This document shows positions 30,781 to 43,390 of a stretch of DNA of 64,000 bases, piece after piece. Below the pieces are notes generated by a model, which was not told the DNA's origin, ran no database searches, and was given only the letters and a program-made list of their open reading frames with translations. The first letter of the stretch is position 1, and each line of letters starts with the position of its first letter. Position numbers and translations under genes: made by a program. Source of the DNA: Endomychus coccineus (taxonomy: Eukaryota > Arthropoda > Insecta > Coleoptera > Endomychidae); the NCBI GenBank assembly GCA_958510875.1, contig OY294072.1, positions 3,596,001 to 3,660,000 on the forward strand, given 5' to 3'.

Positions 30781-31819
30781 CTTTATAACTGTGATGAATT
30801 TGCCTTACACCTGGTTTTTATTCGATTACCCCTGCCTCTATCAATTCTCCTATTATAGAGATTATCTCGTTATTGTTACCGGTATGCGAGGATGCAACAA
30901 GAAGTCCCAGTCTATCCACAATTTCATCAACGTCATCCCAATAAACATATCCGATAGGTTTCTCGTTATATTCAAGCACATCATTTTTGATATATGCACT
31001 TCCAGTGTACGTTTTGGCTCTGGGTCTTTTCATGGAATTAATCAAAGGTTTCAGTTCATGTTTGTATTTTACTGTGTATCTTACTCGATCAGCTGGATCG
31101 TTATTACGTCTATGGGCACTAGTCATTTTCATCATTTGACTGTAATTTTTATCATCTTCCGCAGTGTAAGTATCAGGTAGAACATCTCTGTAAATTATCA
31201 AATTATAGAGTCCTGTGGTACCCTTGAACGGAGTACCCTCGATAATTATATTACTCTCACTATCAATTTCTATAGGTTGATTACCCATGAACAATTTGTC
31301 TGAAGTTTCATTATATTGCAAACCCATTTTATCAACGTATCTCTTGACATCATCATCCAATAGGAATCCTTCCAAGTAATAACGTGCTAATGTGGGGTAT
31401 TGTTGCAGAAACTCCTCTGTAGCCGCTGCATTATCTTTCTTAGGTTTTCCGAATTCTTCACGAATCTGATCGATAGTAGATTCGTGTGTGAACACATCCT
31501 CCTCAGTATCTTGGGGGTTATATACGAATTATTCACCTTCAGTTACAATATTTGGGATTGGTATGTTCTCCATTTGTGTTGCTGTAGAAACAATACTTTT
31601 AGGTTTATCCAACGAATTTTGTTTGATTATTTCAGCATTTCTCGCAATTTCCTCTAGGGGTTTAGATACATTCCTGAACATATTATCTAGCATCTCATCA
31701 TTTTCAGCTTTACCCAATTTCACAGCCATATATTTTTTCCTCACAACGTTTTCTAACCCCCAAATTTTTTTCTTCAATTGTTGTTTTTCTTTCAGCATGT
31801 TGCTCACACCCACCTCCAT
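30764..31819 (-). pseudogene. ORF2, broken (copy D)
   Basis: Starts MEVGVSNMLKEKQQ. A stop occurs near 31,529 (Glu codon to TAA after EGE), after which the frame is open to about 30,818 (MFTHESTIDQ through GELIEAGVIE). It otherwise matches copy C, with the usual GTTGLYNL and YVYWDDV segments. Confidence 0.8.
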
Positions 31820-31861
31820 GCTGAGCGTGTTGTCTATTTCGAATGAAGGTATATATACATG

Positions 31862-32586
31862 TTAGATGTATATATAACTATCAAACCCTTTGCGATAACG
31901 TCCTTTGTTCATATCACAATCTTTGTTTATCATAAGGAATCCATATTTATCTTTCCAACATACGCTACATATCTCTTTGAATTTCTCGAGTGACGTGTCG
32001 GTACTTACATGATCGGTGAATATATGTTTCAAATTGAGTTCATCCTGTTTGAAAATAATCAAGCAATTGGCATTGTCGCGCAATCCATGTTTTGGACATT
32101 TAGCAAAAGATGACAAAGATAGAAACTATCAATTGAGTTGTGTCTCCCTCTTGAAAAATAAGCACGAATTTTCTCCTGTTCCTCAAACATCACGTCGTCG
32201 AATATTATGATTGAATTAGGCCACGCTTCTGTGTTGTCTATGACCTCATCACTTTCGGTACAAGGAAAATATCCGAACCTCTCAATTTTCTTGAATGTCT
32301 CCTTTAGTAACTGGTATTTTGGTTGGTGTAAAGACTTTGAATATATGTACACGTTTTCAAATTTCAGGCCGTTAGCATCTAACAATAGAAATAACATCAC
32401 ATTTGTTTTTCCACAATTACTTGGATCACAGATTATTGTTCGTAGAGTATTAGGCAGCAAAGAGCTGTGACGTTGTAGTTGTTCAACATTCTCAATGCTT
32501 GACCCTAAGTTGATAATACTCAACGAGTCTTTTTGCTTAACAATCTTCATCATGCCTGAAGGTGAATCAAAATCATACTGAAACAT
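31862..32586 (-). pseudogene. Packaging ATPase, broken (copy D)
   Basis: Full-length relative of 11,196-11,885. Walker A reads DPSNCGKT (first Gly to Asp), and a frameshift near 32,110 separates the C-terminal 84 codons. Walker B IIIFDDV is present. The TATA box is retained upstream (minus strand, near 32,610). Confidence 0.85.
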
Positions 32587-32704
32587 ATATTAATAAGCAT
32601 TTGTTTATATACTAGTTGATGATGATGTTATATTGTGTATGTCTGATCACGCGGTTAGGTACTTCTACGCTTCTGTCAAAATCAGGTATCGAATACGTGT
32701 TAAA

Positions 32705-32807
32705 TAGCTATGAATGTTGAAACACGTGTCTGAATGCTGAAACATGTGTCTGAATGTTGAAACACGTGTCTGGAACAAGTGTCTGAATGCTGGAACACGT
32801 GAACAAC
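32705..32807 (-). repeat. Short E-box-rich 20-bp array (copy D)
   Basis: Five units of the ACACGTGT repeat upstream of the copy D ATPase. It ends abruptly at about 32,807, where the capsid gene of copy E begins, so this is a D/E junction without a TIR. Confidence 0.85.
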
Positions 32808-33439
32808 ATTTGAAATTTAACTTGATCACTTGGAAACTCATGTCGCACTTTCAATGCTATCGTCTTCACATTTATTTTAGCCGTTTTCGTGCCTGTGCTA
32901 TTAGTATAGCAATCGTTATCTGTTCGAGACCTTATCAAGCGCAGCTTATGTTTTCCACTCAATACTTTGTTATAGTAAATATATAGGCCTAGTAGAAAAT
33001 TCAGCGGTATCCATAAATTGATTTCATTATTGTAGACTGAACTCAATGCATCCTTAAATGATCAACCAGAAATAGCTAGAGGTATAGATTCATGTTTGGC
33101 ATATGTTAGATAAGCTCTGATGGTGCTGACAATACCAGGATCACGTACTTTGTCTATCTCTCTTCCATTCAATTCATAACTGATATATTCGAAGAGAAAC
33201 GCTCCAAAATTATTCGTTAGTTTACATTCACCATCACCACTTGCTTCTGGCTGGAATTCTGCTTCGATGAATAAAGCAGACGAGGCCAAATCTACCAACA
33301 CATCTTGTTGATTGATTAATATCTCAATTTCATCGCTGTTGCCAAAAGATGTTGTGTGTGTATAGTAGGTATGAGTTTCTTCCCGGATGATATCTTCAAT
33401 GAAGTTTGGCTCGTTGAATATTTGAAGTTTTTCCGACAT
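32808..33439 (-). pseudogene. Major capsid protein, N-terminal half (copy E)
   Basis: Starts MSEKLQIFNEPNF, has an internal break near 33,055, and continues to KFQML, where it is truncated at the copy D array. About 210 of roughly 390 codons remain. Confidence 0.83.
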
Positions 33440-33609
33440 TGTAACCAAGGGACTTAAAAATTTATATTTTCCAATGATAGTGATGCAGAAGCAACCTTCT
33501 CCTTCTTCAATGACAGTGATGCAGAAGCAACCTTCTCCCTCGAGCTCGTTGTAGATAATGACTGATGACCACTATGGAGATGTCTTTTATTGCTGAAATC
33601 CAAACCCAT
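33396..33609 (-). pseudogene. Small conserved ORF with internal duplication (copy E)
   Basis: Same start (MGLDFSNKRH) as in copies A and C. A 36-nt segment (GAGAAGGTTGCTTCTGCATC and onward) is duplicated, and two bases are lost near 33,455, which shifts the frame before the conserved ending. Confidence 0.6.
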
Positions 33610-33695
33610 GTTCTCAAGTTATGGCTACTGCAACAACAACCTTCTCAGTTGAATTCCTTTCATATAATGAGTGGTGGTGAGTATTGGATTATTAT

Positions 33696-34435
33696 TTATT
33701 GTTGGAAGCCATAATCCCTAGCGATCTTCTTTAATTCCTATCGTATAATAATTTCTTCTCCACGAAGATTTACCGGTTTCCAATTCTGATCTAAAATATT
33801 CAGTGTGATGTTATCGAAGACGTGTTGCTGATGACCGGTAGATGAATAAGATTCTTCGGCTCTATATCAATGGAAAACCCAGGTGATGCAAGAGGTGAGA
33901 ACTCACATATCGTATGAGCTATCTTATTGTTATAATATGCTCCTGCGGTTAAGTTACACTCCACTCTAATAGTTTGAACTTTGATTATGTTTATAGGTCG
34001 ATCAGATACGTGTAGTTCACGAGATGTCAATTTCTTTTTGCTGAATCCCAACAGTTCGCTTATACTATCTTGAGGAATAAAATTCACTTCAAAATCACTC
34101 TTCAGCTCTGTGTGTAGAGTGTTGTTAGATTTTATTGATAATTTCCGGTCACGTTATTCTTGCTTCACTCCTATCCCGCAAACTACACTTTGTATGAAAT
34201 CTTCGATGTCTGTCAACTCGTAGGACCCCGTAGGTATAGTAACTAATTTCTCCTCACCCTTCACATCTTCATAATAAAATTTATTAAGACCTTCTTCAAT
34301 GTTTGGGATGCTATTGTACATATGCAAATCAACAAGTGCGATAGAATAATATGAATGAGGATCTAGTTCTATAGGTGGGTGAAAATCTACAGATAAGCGG
34401 GAGCTCTTACCCGTGATTGTGAACGTCTGAGACAT
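33696..34435 (-). pseudogene. Penton protein, broken (copy E)
   Basis: MSQTFTITGKSS start. A stop occurs near 34,154 (after IGVKQE), a 3-nt loss occurs in the SNNNTLH region, and a frameshift follows around 33,825. Both jelly-roll halves are recognisable. Confidence 0.82.
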
Positions 34436-34487
34436 GATTGATGAAAACTTCATCAACAATCTATTTATATACTAATAAAATGCAATG

Positions 34488-34722
34488 TTAGTCGACCACA
34501 ACTGAAGAGTTAGAGAGGAATTCCAAACATAACTGGCTACAATTATAAGTGTTATATTGCATGAAATATCGTGTTGACTGCAAACTTTATCGAACGAATT
34601 GATACCTTGGATCTCCTCTTTTCAATCGTTCTTCTAGTTTCACCCCTGGTATTGATTTGAAGTTCAAACGGGAGCTTCTTTATAAGCGTATTGAAAACAC
34701 CTTCTCACCCATACGCTTCCAT
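34488..34722 (-). pseudogene. PLA2-protease deletion remnant (copy E)
   Basis: Same structure and same joint as 29,596-29,839 in copy D: the PLA2 start up to the catalytic His-Asp region is fused to the last codons of the protease. It has additional small deletions. Confidence 0.75.
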
Positions 34723-34929
34723 ACAGACTGATGAGAATTCAAGATTGCACTGTTATTTGAAGAGGGGAAGGGGAAAGACCAAAGATCTCGAAATAATTTT
34801 TTTAATTAATTTTCTCAATACAAAAAATGTTGGTATAACCTTAAAAATATTTTTAAATATCTCAATCTTGACTCTTAATTCATCGTCCTAGTCGTATTGC
34901 ATATTCCTGGGTTTACGTCTTTCCACCTA

Positions 34930-35017
34930 TATTGAAGTCCCTTATGATTGTTCTGCGTCGTTTGAAATTCTTCCTACTCGGCTTATGAAGCTCATGCACA
35001 ACTTGTTCTCTACGCAT
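34930..35017 (-). pseudogene. Integrase remnant (copy E)
   Basis: The first 27 or so codons (VVHELHKPSRKNFKRRRTII) remain and then join the same downstream segment as in copy D. The catalytic core is absent. Confidence 0.75.
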
Positions 35018-35034
35018 CTTATCAATGTGGAAAT

Positions 35035-35688
35035 CTAGTGTAGAATTAATTTTTTGGGTATATTCACAGGATTTGGAGATATACGTTTCACAGAGCCCTG
35101 CTTTGTTGTTGTGGATGATGAGGGTCTCTTCTTAGAAGGTTCCACAGATGTCATCCGTCGTTCTAACGCCTCCACTTTACTAGTGATGTTATTTAGACGC
35201 ATGTTCACACTGTTAAATGTGTTATTGATCTATTCCAATTTATTTCTGTTTTCCCTCACACTATCACTGATTGTTTTATACTCTGATTTGATATAGATCC
35301 TCATTTCATTATATTTATTCTGAATGACCATCAGATGTTTATCAATGTTGAGAATAACCTTCTCATTCGTTAATTTATGTTCATCCAGATCCTTGTTGAT
35401 ATCTTTGACCAAATTATCAACCCTAACATTGAAGGTATCTTTAAGACTGGTTTCCGTTTTCAGATTCAGTTTGTGTGTTAATTTATCAACATACACTTTA
35501 TTTGCAACATCTTCATCATCATTCGGTGATTTTACGTTGCACAATCTACGATTTTCCATATCATAACTTCCATCGCTCTATGGGAATAATCCTTGTCCGT
35601 GAACTTGTCTGAAATTATTATTAAATACATTTGTATCATATATCCACATGGAAGAGGAGGCTCTGCCAAACTTATCCATTGAAACCAT
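35035..35688 (-). pseudogene. Fibre-like protein, broken (copy E)
   Basis: Relative of 18,099-18,752. A 109-codon open stretch (35,230-35,559) contains RLCNVKSPND and the start of the coiled coil. Stops lie on both sides (near 35,229 and 35,580). Confidence 0.78.
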
Positions 35689-36727
35689 CTTTATAACTGT
35701 GATGAATTTGTCTTACACCTGGTTTTTATTCAATTACCCCTGCCTCTATCAATTCTTCTATTATAGAGATTATCTCGTTATTGTTACCGGCATGCGAGTA
35801 TGCAACAAGAAGTCTCAGTCTATCCACAACTTCGTTAACGTCATCCCAATGATCATGTTCGATAGGTTTCTCGTTATATTCAAGCATATCATATTTGATT
35901 TATGCACTTCCATTGTATGTTTTGGCTCTGGGTCTTTTCATGGAATTAATCAAAGGTTTCAGTACATGTTTGTATTTTACTGTGTATCTTATTCGATCAG
36001 CTGGATCGTTATTACGTCTATGGGCACTAATCATTTCCATCATTTGACTGTAATTTTTTCCATCTTCCCCAGTGTAAGTATCAGGTAGAACATCTCTGTA
36101 AAATATCAAATTATACAGTCCTGTGGTACCCTTGAACGGAGTACCCTTGATAATTATATTACTATCACTATCAATTTCTATAGGTTGATTACTCATGAAC
36201 CATTTGTCTAAAGTTGAATTATATTGCAATCCCATTCTATCATCGTATTTCTTGACATCATCATCCAATAGGAATCCTTCCGAATAATAACGTGCTAATG
36301 TGGGGTATTGTTGCAGAAATTCCTCTGTAGCCGCTGCATTATCTTTCTTATGTTTTCTGAATTCTTCACGAATCTGATCGATAGTAGGTTCGAGGGTAAA
36401 CACATCCTCCTCAGTATTTTGGGGGTTATATACGAACTCTTCCTCTTCATTTACAATATTTGGGATTGGTATGTTCTCCATTTGTGTTGCTGTAGAAACA
36501 ATACTTTTAGGTTTAACCAACGAATTTTGTTTGATAATTTCAGCATTTCTCGCAATTTCCTCCAGAGGTTTAGATACATTCCTGAACATATTATCTAGGA
36601 TCTCATCATTTTCAGCTTTACCCAATTTCACAGCCATATATCTTTTCCTCACAACGTTTGCTATCTCCCAAATTTTTTTCTTCAATTGTTGTTTTTCCTT
36701 TAGCATGTTACTCACACCCACGTCCAT
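35672..36727 (-). pseudogene. ORF2, nonsense near the 3' end (copy E)
   Basis: Open for 275 codons from MDVGVSNMLKEKQQ to NGSA, then TAA near 35,900. Downstream similarity to the YWDD region continues with changes. Confidence 0.8.
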
Positions 36728-36769
36728 GCTGAGCGGGTTGTCTATTTCAAATAAAGGTATATATACATG

Positions 36770-37312
36770 TTAGATGTATATATAACTATCAAACCCTTTG
36801 CGATAACGTCCTTTGTTCATATCACAGTCTTTGTTTATCATAAGGAATCCATATTTATCTTTCCAACATAGGCTACATATCTCTTTGAATTTCTCGAGTG
36901 ACATGTCGGTACTTACGTGATCGGTGAATATATGTTTCAAATTGAGATCATCCTGTTTGAAAATAATCAAGCAATTGGCATTGTCACGCAATCCATGTTT
37001 TGTACATTTAGCAAAAGACTGACAAAGATAGAAACTATCAATTGAGCTGTGTCTTCCTCTTGAAAAATAAGCACGAATTTTCTCCTGTTTCTCAAACATC
37101 ACGTCATCGAATATCATTATCGAATTAGGCCTTGCTTCTGTGGGGTCTATGACCTCATCACTTTCGGTACAAGGAAAATATTCAAGCCCCTCAATTTTCT
37201 TCAATGTCTCCTTTAGTAACTGGTATTTTGGTTGGTGTAAAGACTTTGAATATATGTACACGTTTTCAGATTTCAGGCCGTTAGCATCTAACAATAGAGA
37301 TAACATCACATT
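36770..37312 (-). pseudogene. Packaging ATPase C-terminal part fused to repeat array (copy E)
   Basis: The ATPase sequence from NVMLSLLLDANG to the C-terminus is intact, including Walker B. Everything upstream, including Walker A, is replaced at 37,313 by the 20-bp array. By chance or otherwise the array frame is open into the ATPase for a total of 480 codons. The deletion also removed the promoter. Confidence 0.85.
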
Positions 37313-38890
37313 TTGAACGTGTCTGAATGTTGAAACACGTGTCTGAATGCTTAAACACGTGTCTGAAACACGTGTCTGAATGCTGAAACACGTGTCTGAA
37401 TGTTGAAACACGTGTCTGAATGTTGAAACACGTGTTTCAATGCTGAAACACGTGTCTGAGTGCTGAAACACGTGTCTGAATTCTGAAACACGTTTCTGAA
37501 TGTAGAAACACGTGTCTGAAACACATGTTTGAATGCTGAAACACGTGTCTGAATGTTTAAACACGTGTCTGAAACACGTGTCTGAATGCTGAATCACGTG
37601 TCTGAATGCTGGAACACTTGTCTGAAATACGTGTCTGAGTGCTGAAACACGTGTCTGAATGTTGAAACACGTGTCTGAATGCTGAAACACGTGTCTGAAT
37701 GCTAAACACGTGTCTGAAACACGTGTCTGAATGCTGAAACACGTGTCTGAATGTTGAAACGTGTGTCTGAAACACGTGTCTGAATGCTGAAACACGTGTC
37801 TGAATGTTGAAACACGTGTCTGAATGTTGAAACATGTATCTGAATGCTGAAACACATGTCTGAAACACGTGTCTGAATGCTGAAACACGTGTCTGAATGT
37901 TGAAACACGTGTCTGAATGCTGAAACACGTGTATGAATGTTGAAACACGTGTCTGAAACACGTGTCTGAATTTTGAACGTGTGTCTGGAACACGTGTCTG
38001 AATGCTGAAACACGTGTCTGAATGTTGAAACACGTGTCTGAATGTTGAAACACGTGTCTGAATGCTGAAACACGTGTCTGGAACACGTGTCTGAATGCTG
38101 AAACACGTGTCTGAAACACGTGTCTGAATGCTGAAACACGTGTCTGAATGTTGAAACACGTGTCTGAAACACGTGTCTGAGTGCAGAAACACGTGTCTGA
38201 ATGTTGAAACACGTGTCAGAATGCTGAAGAACGTGTCTGAATGTTGAAACACGTGTCTGAATGCTGAAACACGTGTCTGAAACACGTGTCTGAATGCTGA
38301 AACACGTGTCTGAATCTCAACACGTGTCTGAAACACGTATCTGAATGCTGAAACACGTGTCTTAATGTTGAAACATGTTTCTGAAACACGTGTCTGAATG
38401 CTGAAACACATGTCTGAATGATGAAACACGTGTCTGAATGTTGAAACACGTGTTTGAATGCTGAAACACGTGTCTGAATGCTGAAATACGTCTCTGAATG
38501 TTGAAACACGTGTCTGAAACACGTGTCTGAATGATGAAACGCGTGTCTGAATGTTGAAACACGTGTTAGAAACACGTGTCTGAATGCTGAAACACGTGTC
38601 TGAGTGCTGAAACACTTATCTGAATGTTGAAACACGTGTCTGAATGCTGATACACGTGTCTGAAACACGTGTCTGAATGCTGAAACACGTGTCTGTATGT
38701 TGAAACACGTGTCTGAAACACGTGTCTGAATGCTGAAACACGTGTCTGAATGTTGAAACACGTGTCTGAATGTTGGAACACGCGGCGGAATGTTGAAACA
38801 CGTGTCTGAAACAGATGTCTGTATGCTGAAACACGTGTCTGAATGTTGAAACACGTGTCTGAATACAGAAACACGTGTCAGAATGTTAAA
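37313..38890 (-). repeat. Expanded E-box-rich array (copy E), about 1.58 kb
   Basis: About 80 or more units of acacgtgtttcaacattcag (minus strand), mixed with a shorter 13-bp variant (TCTGAAACACGTG as read on the plus strand). The palindrome CACGTG is in almost every unit. Long overlapping minus-strand open frames with HVFQHSDTCF-type repeats are a by-product of the repeat. Confidence 0.93.
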
Positions 38891-41211
38891 GCATGTGTTG
38901 AATCATGCGATAAAACATGTGCATGAATGTATTACAATCATTATGATTATTCACATTTTATTCCTCATCAGCTCATGTTTAGTTATATGATTAGTAATTG
39001 ATTGATGTTTCATTTACATTTAGATATATTTGCAATATTATTATTATTATCGATATACACTTGTCGTTCTAGTTATTGGAATATGTTTTATATTGTCCGA
39101 TTAATATTTGAGTATAAGCATATTTAACATTTAGCTATAAGAATAATAATTATTGTAAGCATAATTAGTGATTGATTGATGTTTCATTTACTTTTAGATG
39201 TAGGTGCAATATTATTATTGATATCTATTCACATGTAGTTACAATATATTCATTTCTCATTATTAGAATCTAATATTATATCATAGGATATAACCTGAAT
39301 AGTTTGAATATAAGCACATTTAACATTAAGTTATATGATTAGTGATTGTTGTTGATGTTTAAGATGATTAAAAATGTATTTTGTTATATAGCAATCGAGC
39401 TGTACAGAAAGTTCGAATAATCATCGTGATGCATGGCACCGCTTCGTCTAGATTCTGTATAGGTACTGGGCTAAACCCAGCAGCAACTAGATTCCGGGTC
39501 ATATCATGCGATTTACAATCAATATGATTCGAATATATATACATACAATATGTTTGATTTGAAATAAAGTATTCTCATTGCGTTTTGAAGGTGATCGGCG
39601 TAACTTCCTTATCACTCGAGCTAGCTATTACTCTACCGGATAGTGGATATAGTTCAACCTGCCACAAATTTAGCATAAACTTATTTGATTTATATCGGAT
39701 AATTCATGAAACATACATGAATGAATATAATATTATAGCGAATTATGTTTACTTCGGTACTAATTTTAGAAAAACATTTTATATATTTGTATTACTTTCG
39801 AATAATTTATAGAACTTCTTTAACATTGGAGGATTGTGCATCATTACAATAATTTAGCGCAACCTTATGACTCAAGTAAGCTCCACCCCCAATGATGCAT
39901 ACTCGTGATATTATAACGAATATTGTACTCGCTAGTACTAATCTAGCAAAACGTCCTTAGATGATTTAATAGATATTTTCCGCAAACGCTTCATAATATC
40001 ACTATCATGAGAAGCAGTATTTTTTGTAAACTATCATGTTATGACCCCCTTATTGAAGACCTGTGGGGGCAGACAATGCACCGCGACAGATATCATTATA
40101 ACTCAGACAAAACCCCTGCGACTAACGGCATGTACAAACAACCCCACATTTCATTGAAGACTCCTGCAGGGTAGATACCTCGCTGAAGACCTGCGTGATA
40201 GACATCATTATACCTGCACACTATGTATAACCTCACATACACACCTGTCTCGTTGGAGACCGTACCTCGCGACAGCTTCGTTCAAATTCACGTAACTGAC
40301 GTCATACATAAACAATCTGTATAACCTCACATTGCATACCCCATTGAAGTCTCCCAACTCCATTTTGTATACTGAAGATAATATCCATATATCTATATGT
40401 TTAAGATGATTGAAATCGCATTTTATAATAAAGCAATCAAGTAAGATACAGACAGCTTGAATAAACGTCTTGAAAGTAATTTCCTTATAAACATCGCGTT
40501 TGAGAAATGCAGAAGATATCATTTCCATACTGTATAACATTCCATCTATACACCCACTCCGATGAAGGAGCAGCAGCCCTCCCATGATACCTCGATGAAG
40601 CCCCGCGTGACAGCCTCTTTCAAAAATCACGTGACTGACGACATGTACAAACAACACTATTATAACTATTTCAAAACCCTGACTGACGCTATGAAGAAGC
40701 AGCTTCACATCCCATACCTCGCTGTAGGCTCCGTGACATACACTTCGTCCCCCGCATGTTCACATACCTGCATGACTGACGTCATGTAAAAACAAATTAC
40801 CCGCATCATATAGACTGCAATATACTCGCACTTATCACTCAGACCGGATACCCTGCGGTAGTAGATGTGCTAGGACAGTTCGGGCTCAAAATCACCCTTT
40901 TTTGCATGTAAATCTCCATAAGGAAATCTAAGGTTCAAATTGTCAGAAAACGGTCCATTCCAAGGTCATCCACAATCACGCATGCGCAGTCATATCGATA
41001 GGGGTAGGTAGTATATGGTTCTGTGAACTGGTCATATGTCTATGGTTCCCGAAGTCTGTGAACTAGTCATCTGTCTATGGTTCTTCCTTAACTATGGTCG
41101 GGTCAATTCTGTGAACTAACCATCTGTCTATGGATCTTCCTTAACTATGGTCGGGGCAATCTGAAGTCTATGAATTAGGTATCTGAGTACTCACATTCTA
41201 CTGAAACGATT
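38891..41211. repeat. Gene-free region, left arm of a large inverted duplication
   Basis: 38,891-39,000 matches the inner TIR flank of the elements. 39,000-40,870 is, in reverse, similar to 41,420-43,300, with shared phrases such as GGTATCCGGTCTGAGTGATA and GAGGTATCATGGGAGGG. The spacer (40,871-41,420) holds CTGTGAACTAGTCATCTGTC-type repeats and two tRNA-like modules. Short ORFs inside are not supported. Confidence 0.65.
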
Positions 41212-41283
41212 TTTCTACACACCGAGATTCGAACCTGGGAAATAAACTCTAAAGTTAGGCGGCTTAACCGCGAAGGTGGACTT
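41212..41283 (-). repeat. tRNA-like SINE module
   Basis: On the minus strand the B box reads GGTTCGAATCT and the A-box side CGCGGTTAAGCC. It is degenerate. Confidence 0.55.
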
Positions 41284-41323
41284 GAACAATTTAATGCACT
41301 CCTACTGAAAATGAAATATTTTT

Positions 41324-41395
41324 CTACACACGGGAATCGAACCCGAGAAATGAAATCCAAAGCCAGCTCCTTAACCGCTCAGCTATGGAGGAATT
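41324..41395 (-). repeat. tRNA-like SINE module
   Basis: On the minus strand it carries TAGCTGAGCGGTTAAGG and GGGTTCGATTCC. It is near-identical to 12,772-12,847, including the AATTTCAT-type linker. Confidence 0.6.
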
Positions 41396-41419
41396 GAGAA
41401 CAAGCAATTTTAATGTTGT

Positions 41420-43390
41420 AGATATAACCGCGGGGTATCCGGTCTGAGTGATAAGTGCGAGTATATTGCAGCCTATGTGGTACAGGTAGTTGTTTATACA
41501 TGACGTCAGCCGTGTGGGTGTTTGAACACGAAGGGGGGCGAAGTGTATGGCGCGGGGTCTACAGCAAGGTATGGAATGTGAGACTTCATAGCGCTAGCCA
41601 TAGGGGTTTTGGAAGAGTTATAATGGGAGTGTTTGTACATAACTTCAGTCGTGGAGATGTTTGAACGTGTGGGGATGAAGTGTATGTCGCAGGATCTACA
41701 GCGAGGTATGGCATGTGAGACTTCATAGCGCTAGCCATAGGGGTTTTGAAAGAGTTATAATGGCGCTGTTTATGTATCCTGTCAGTCACGTGATTTTTGA
41801 AAGAGGCGGGTATTTATCGGAGGTATCATGGGAGGGCTGCTGCTCCTTGAATGCATAGATGGAATGTTATACAGTATGGAAATGATATCTCCTGCATTTC
41901 TCAAACGCGATGTTTATAAGGAAATTACTTTCAAAACGTTTATTCAAGCAGCCTGTACCTTACTTGATTGCTATATTACAAAATGCGATTTCAATCATCT
42001 TAAACATATAGATATATGGATATTATTTTTCAGTATACAAAATGGAGTTGGGAGACTTCAATGGGGTATGGAATGTGAGGTTATACAGATTGTTCATGTA
42101 TGACGTCAGTCATGTGAATTTGAATGAAGCTGGCGCGTTCTCCAACGAGACAGGTGTGTATGTGAGGTTATACAGAGTGTGCAGGTATAATGATGTCTAT
42201 CAAGCAGGGCTTCAGTGAGGTATCTACCTTGCAGGAGTCTTCAATGAAATGTGGGGTTGTTTGTACATGCCGTTAGTCGCAGGTGTTTTGTCTGAGTTAT
42301 AATGATATCGGTCGCGATGCATCGGCTGCTCCACAAGTCTTCAATAAGGGGTCATGACATCTAACATGTGATAGTTTACAAAAATGCTGCTTCTGATAAT
42401 AGCGATATTATGAAGCGTTTGCAGAAATAACTATTAAATCATCTAAGGGTGTTTTGCTTGATTAGTACTAGCGAGTACAATATTCGTTATAATATTATGA
42501 GTATGCATCATTAGCTCACTTGAGCGATAAGGTTGTGCTAAATCATCTCCAAGAGTAATGTATTCAACTTGAAATTATCGTAATGATGCGCGATCCTTCA
42601 ATGTTAAAGTAGTTTCATAAGTTATCTGAGAGGAATACGAATATATAAAATGTTTTTCCAAAATTAGTACCGAAGTAAACATAATTCGCTATAACATTAT
42701 ATTCATTCATGTATGTTACATAAATTATCCGATATAAATCAAATAAGATTATGCTAAATTTGTGGCAGGTTGAACAATATCCACTATCATATTTTGCGGT
42801 AGAGCTACAGCTCGCTCAAGCGATAAGAAAGTTACACCGATCACCTTCAAACGCCATGAGAATACTTTATTTCAAATCAAACATATTGTATGTATATATG
42901 TATTCGAATCATATTGATTGTAAATCGCATAATATAACCCGAAATCTAGCTGCTGCTGGGTGTAGCCCAATACCTATACAGAATCTAGACGAAGCGGTGT
43001 TACACATCACGATGATTATTCGAACTGTCTGAACAGCTCGATTGCTATATAACAAAAATACATTTTTAATCATCTTAAACATATAGATGTGCTAATATAA
43101 TTTTTTCGGTATGCAAAAAATACACTAATAATAATAAAAACATTTTCATCAACACACATTTCTTCATAGGAACAGACAGACCGACGGATAGACAGCTTTT
43201 TTATAAAATTCAATCAATTTCAATGGAAACATATATACGGGGGAGTTTTATGTAGATCGAGCTCGTTTCCCCAACCACCCAAGAGGTAGAACTATGATGG
43301 TTGAATGAGGAATAGATGAGGATAATAATAATAATCATATGAATATCTTCATAAGCGCTAATCTATATGACATTCATAATAATATTGCAA
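41420..43390. repeat. Right arm of the inverted duplication; dispersed repeat family
   Basis: Reverse-complement partner of 39,000-40,870. It also resembles 12,880-14,240 in direct orientation. Internal units of about 140 bp recur (GGTATGGAATGTGAGACTTC, ATAGCGCTAGCCATAGGGG), several with TGACGTCA-like sites. No protein family was recognised in the short ORFs. Confidence 0.6.

Noticed and set aside
37557..38874. Several overlapping long ORFs with HVFQHSDTCF / NIQTRVSAF repeats
   Set aside because: They are open in multiple frames because the 20-bp repeat lacks stops. No start, domain or conservation supports translation.
37313..38890. CRISPR-like array
   Set aside because: Units are head to tail with no unique spacers, the context is eukaryotic, and no cas genes are present.
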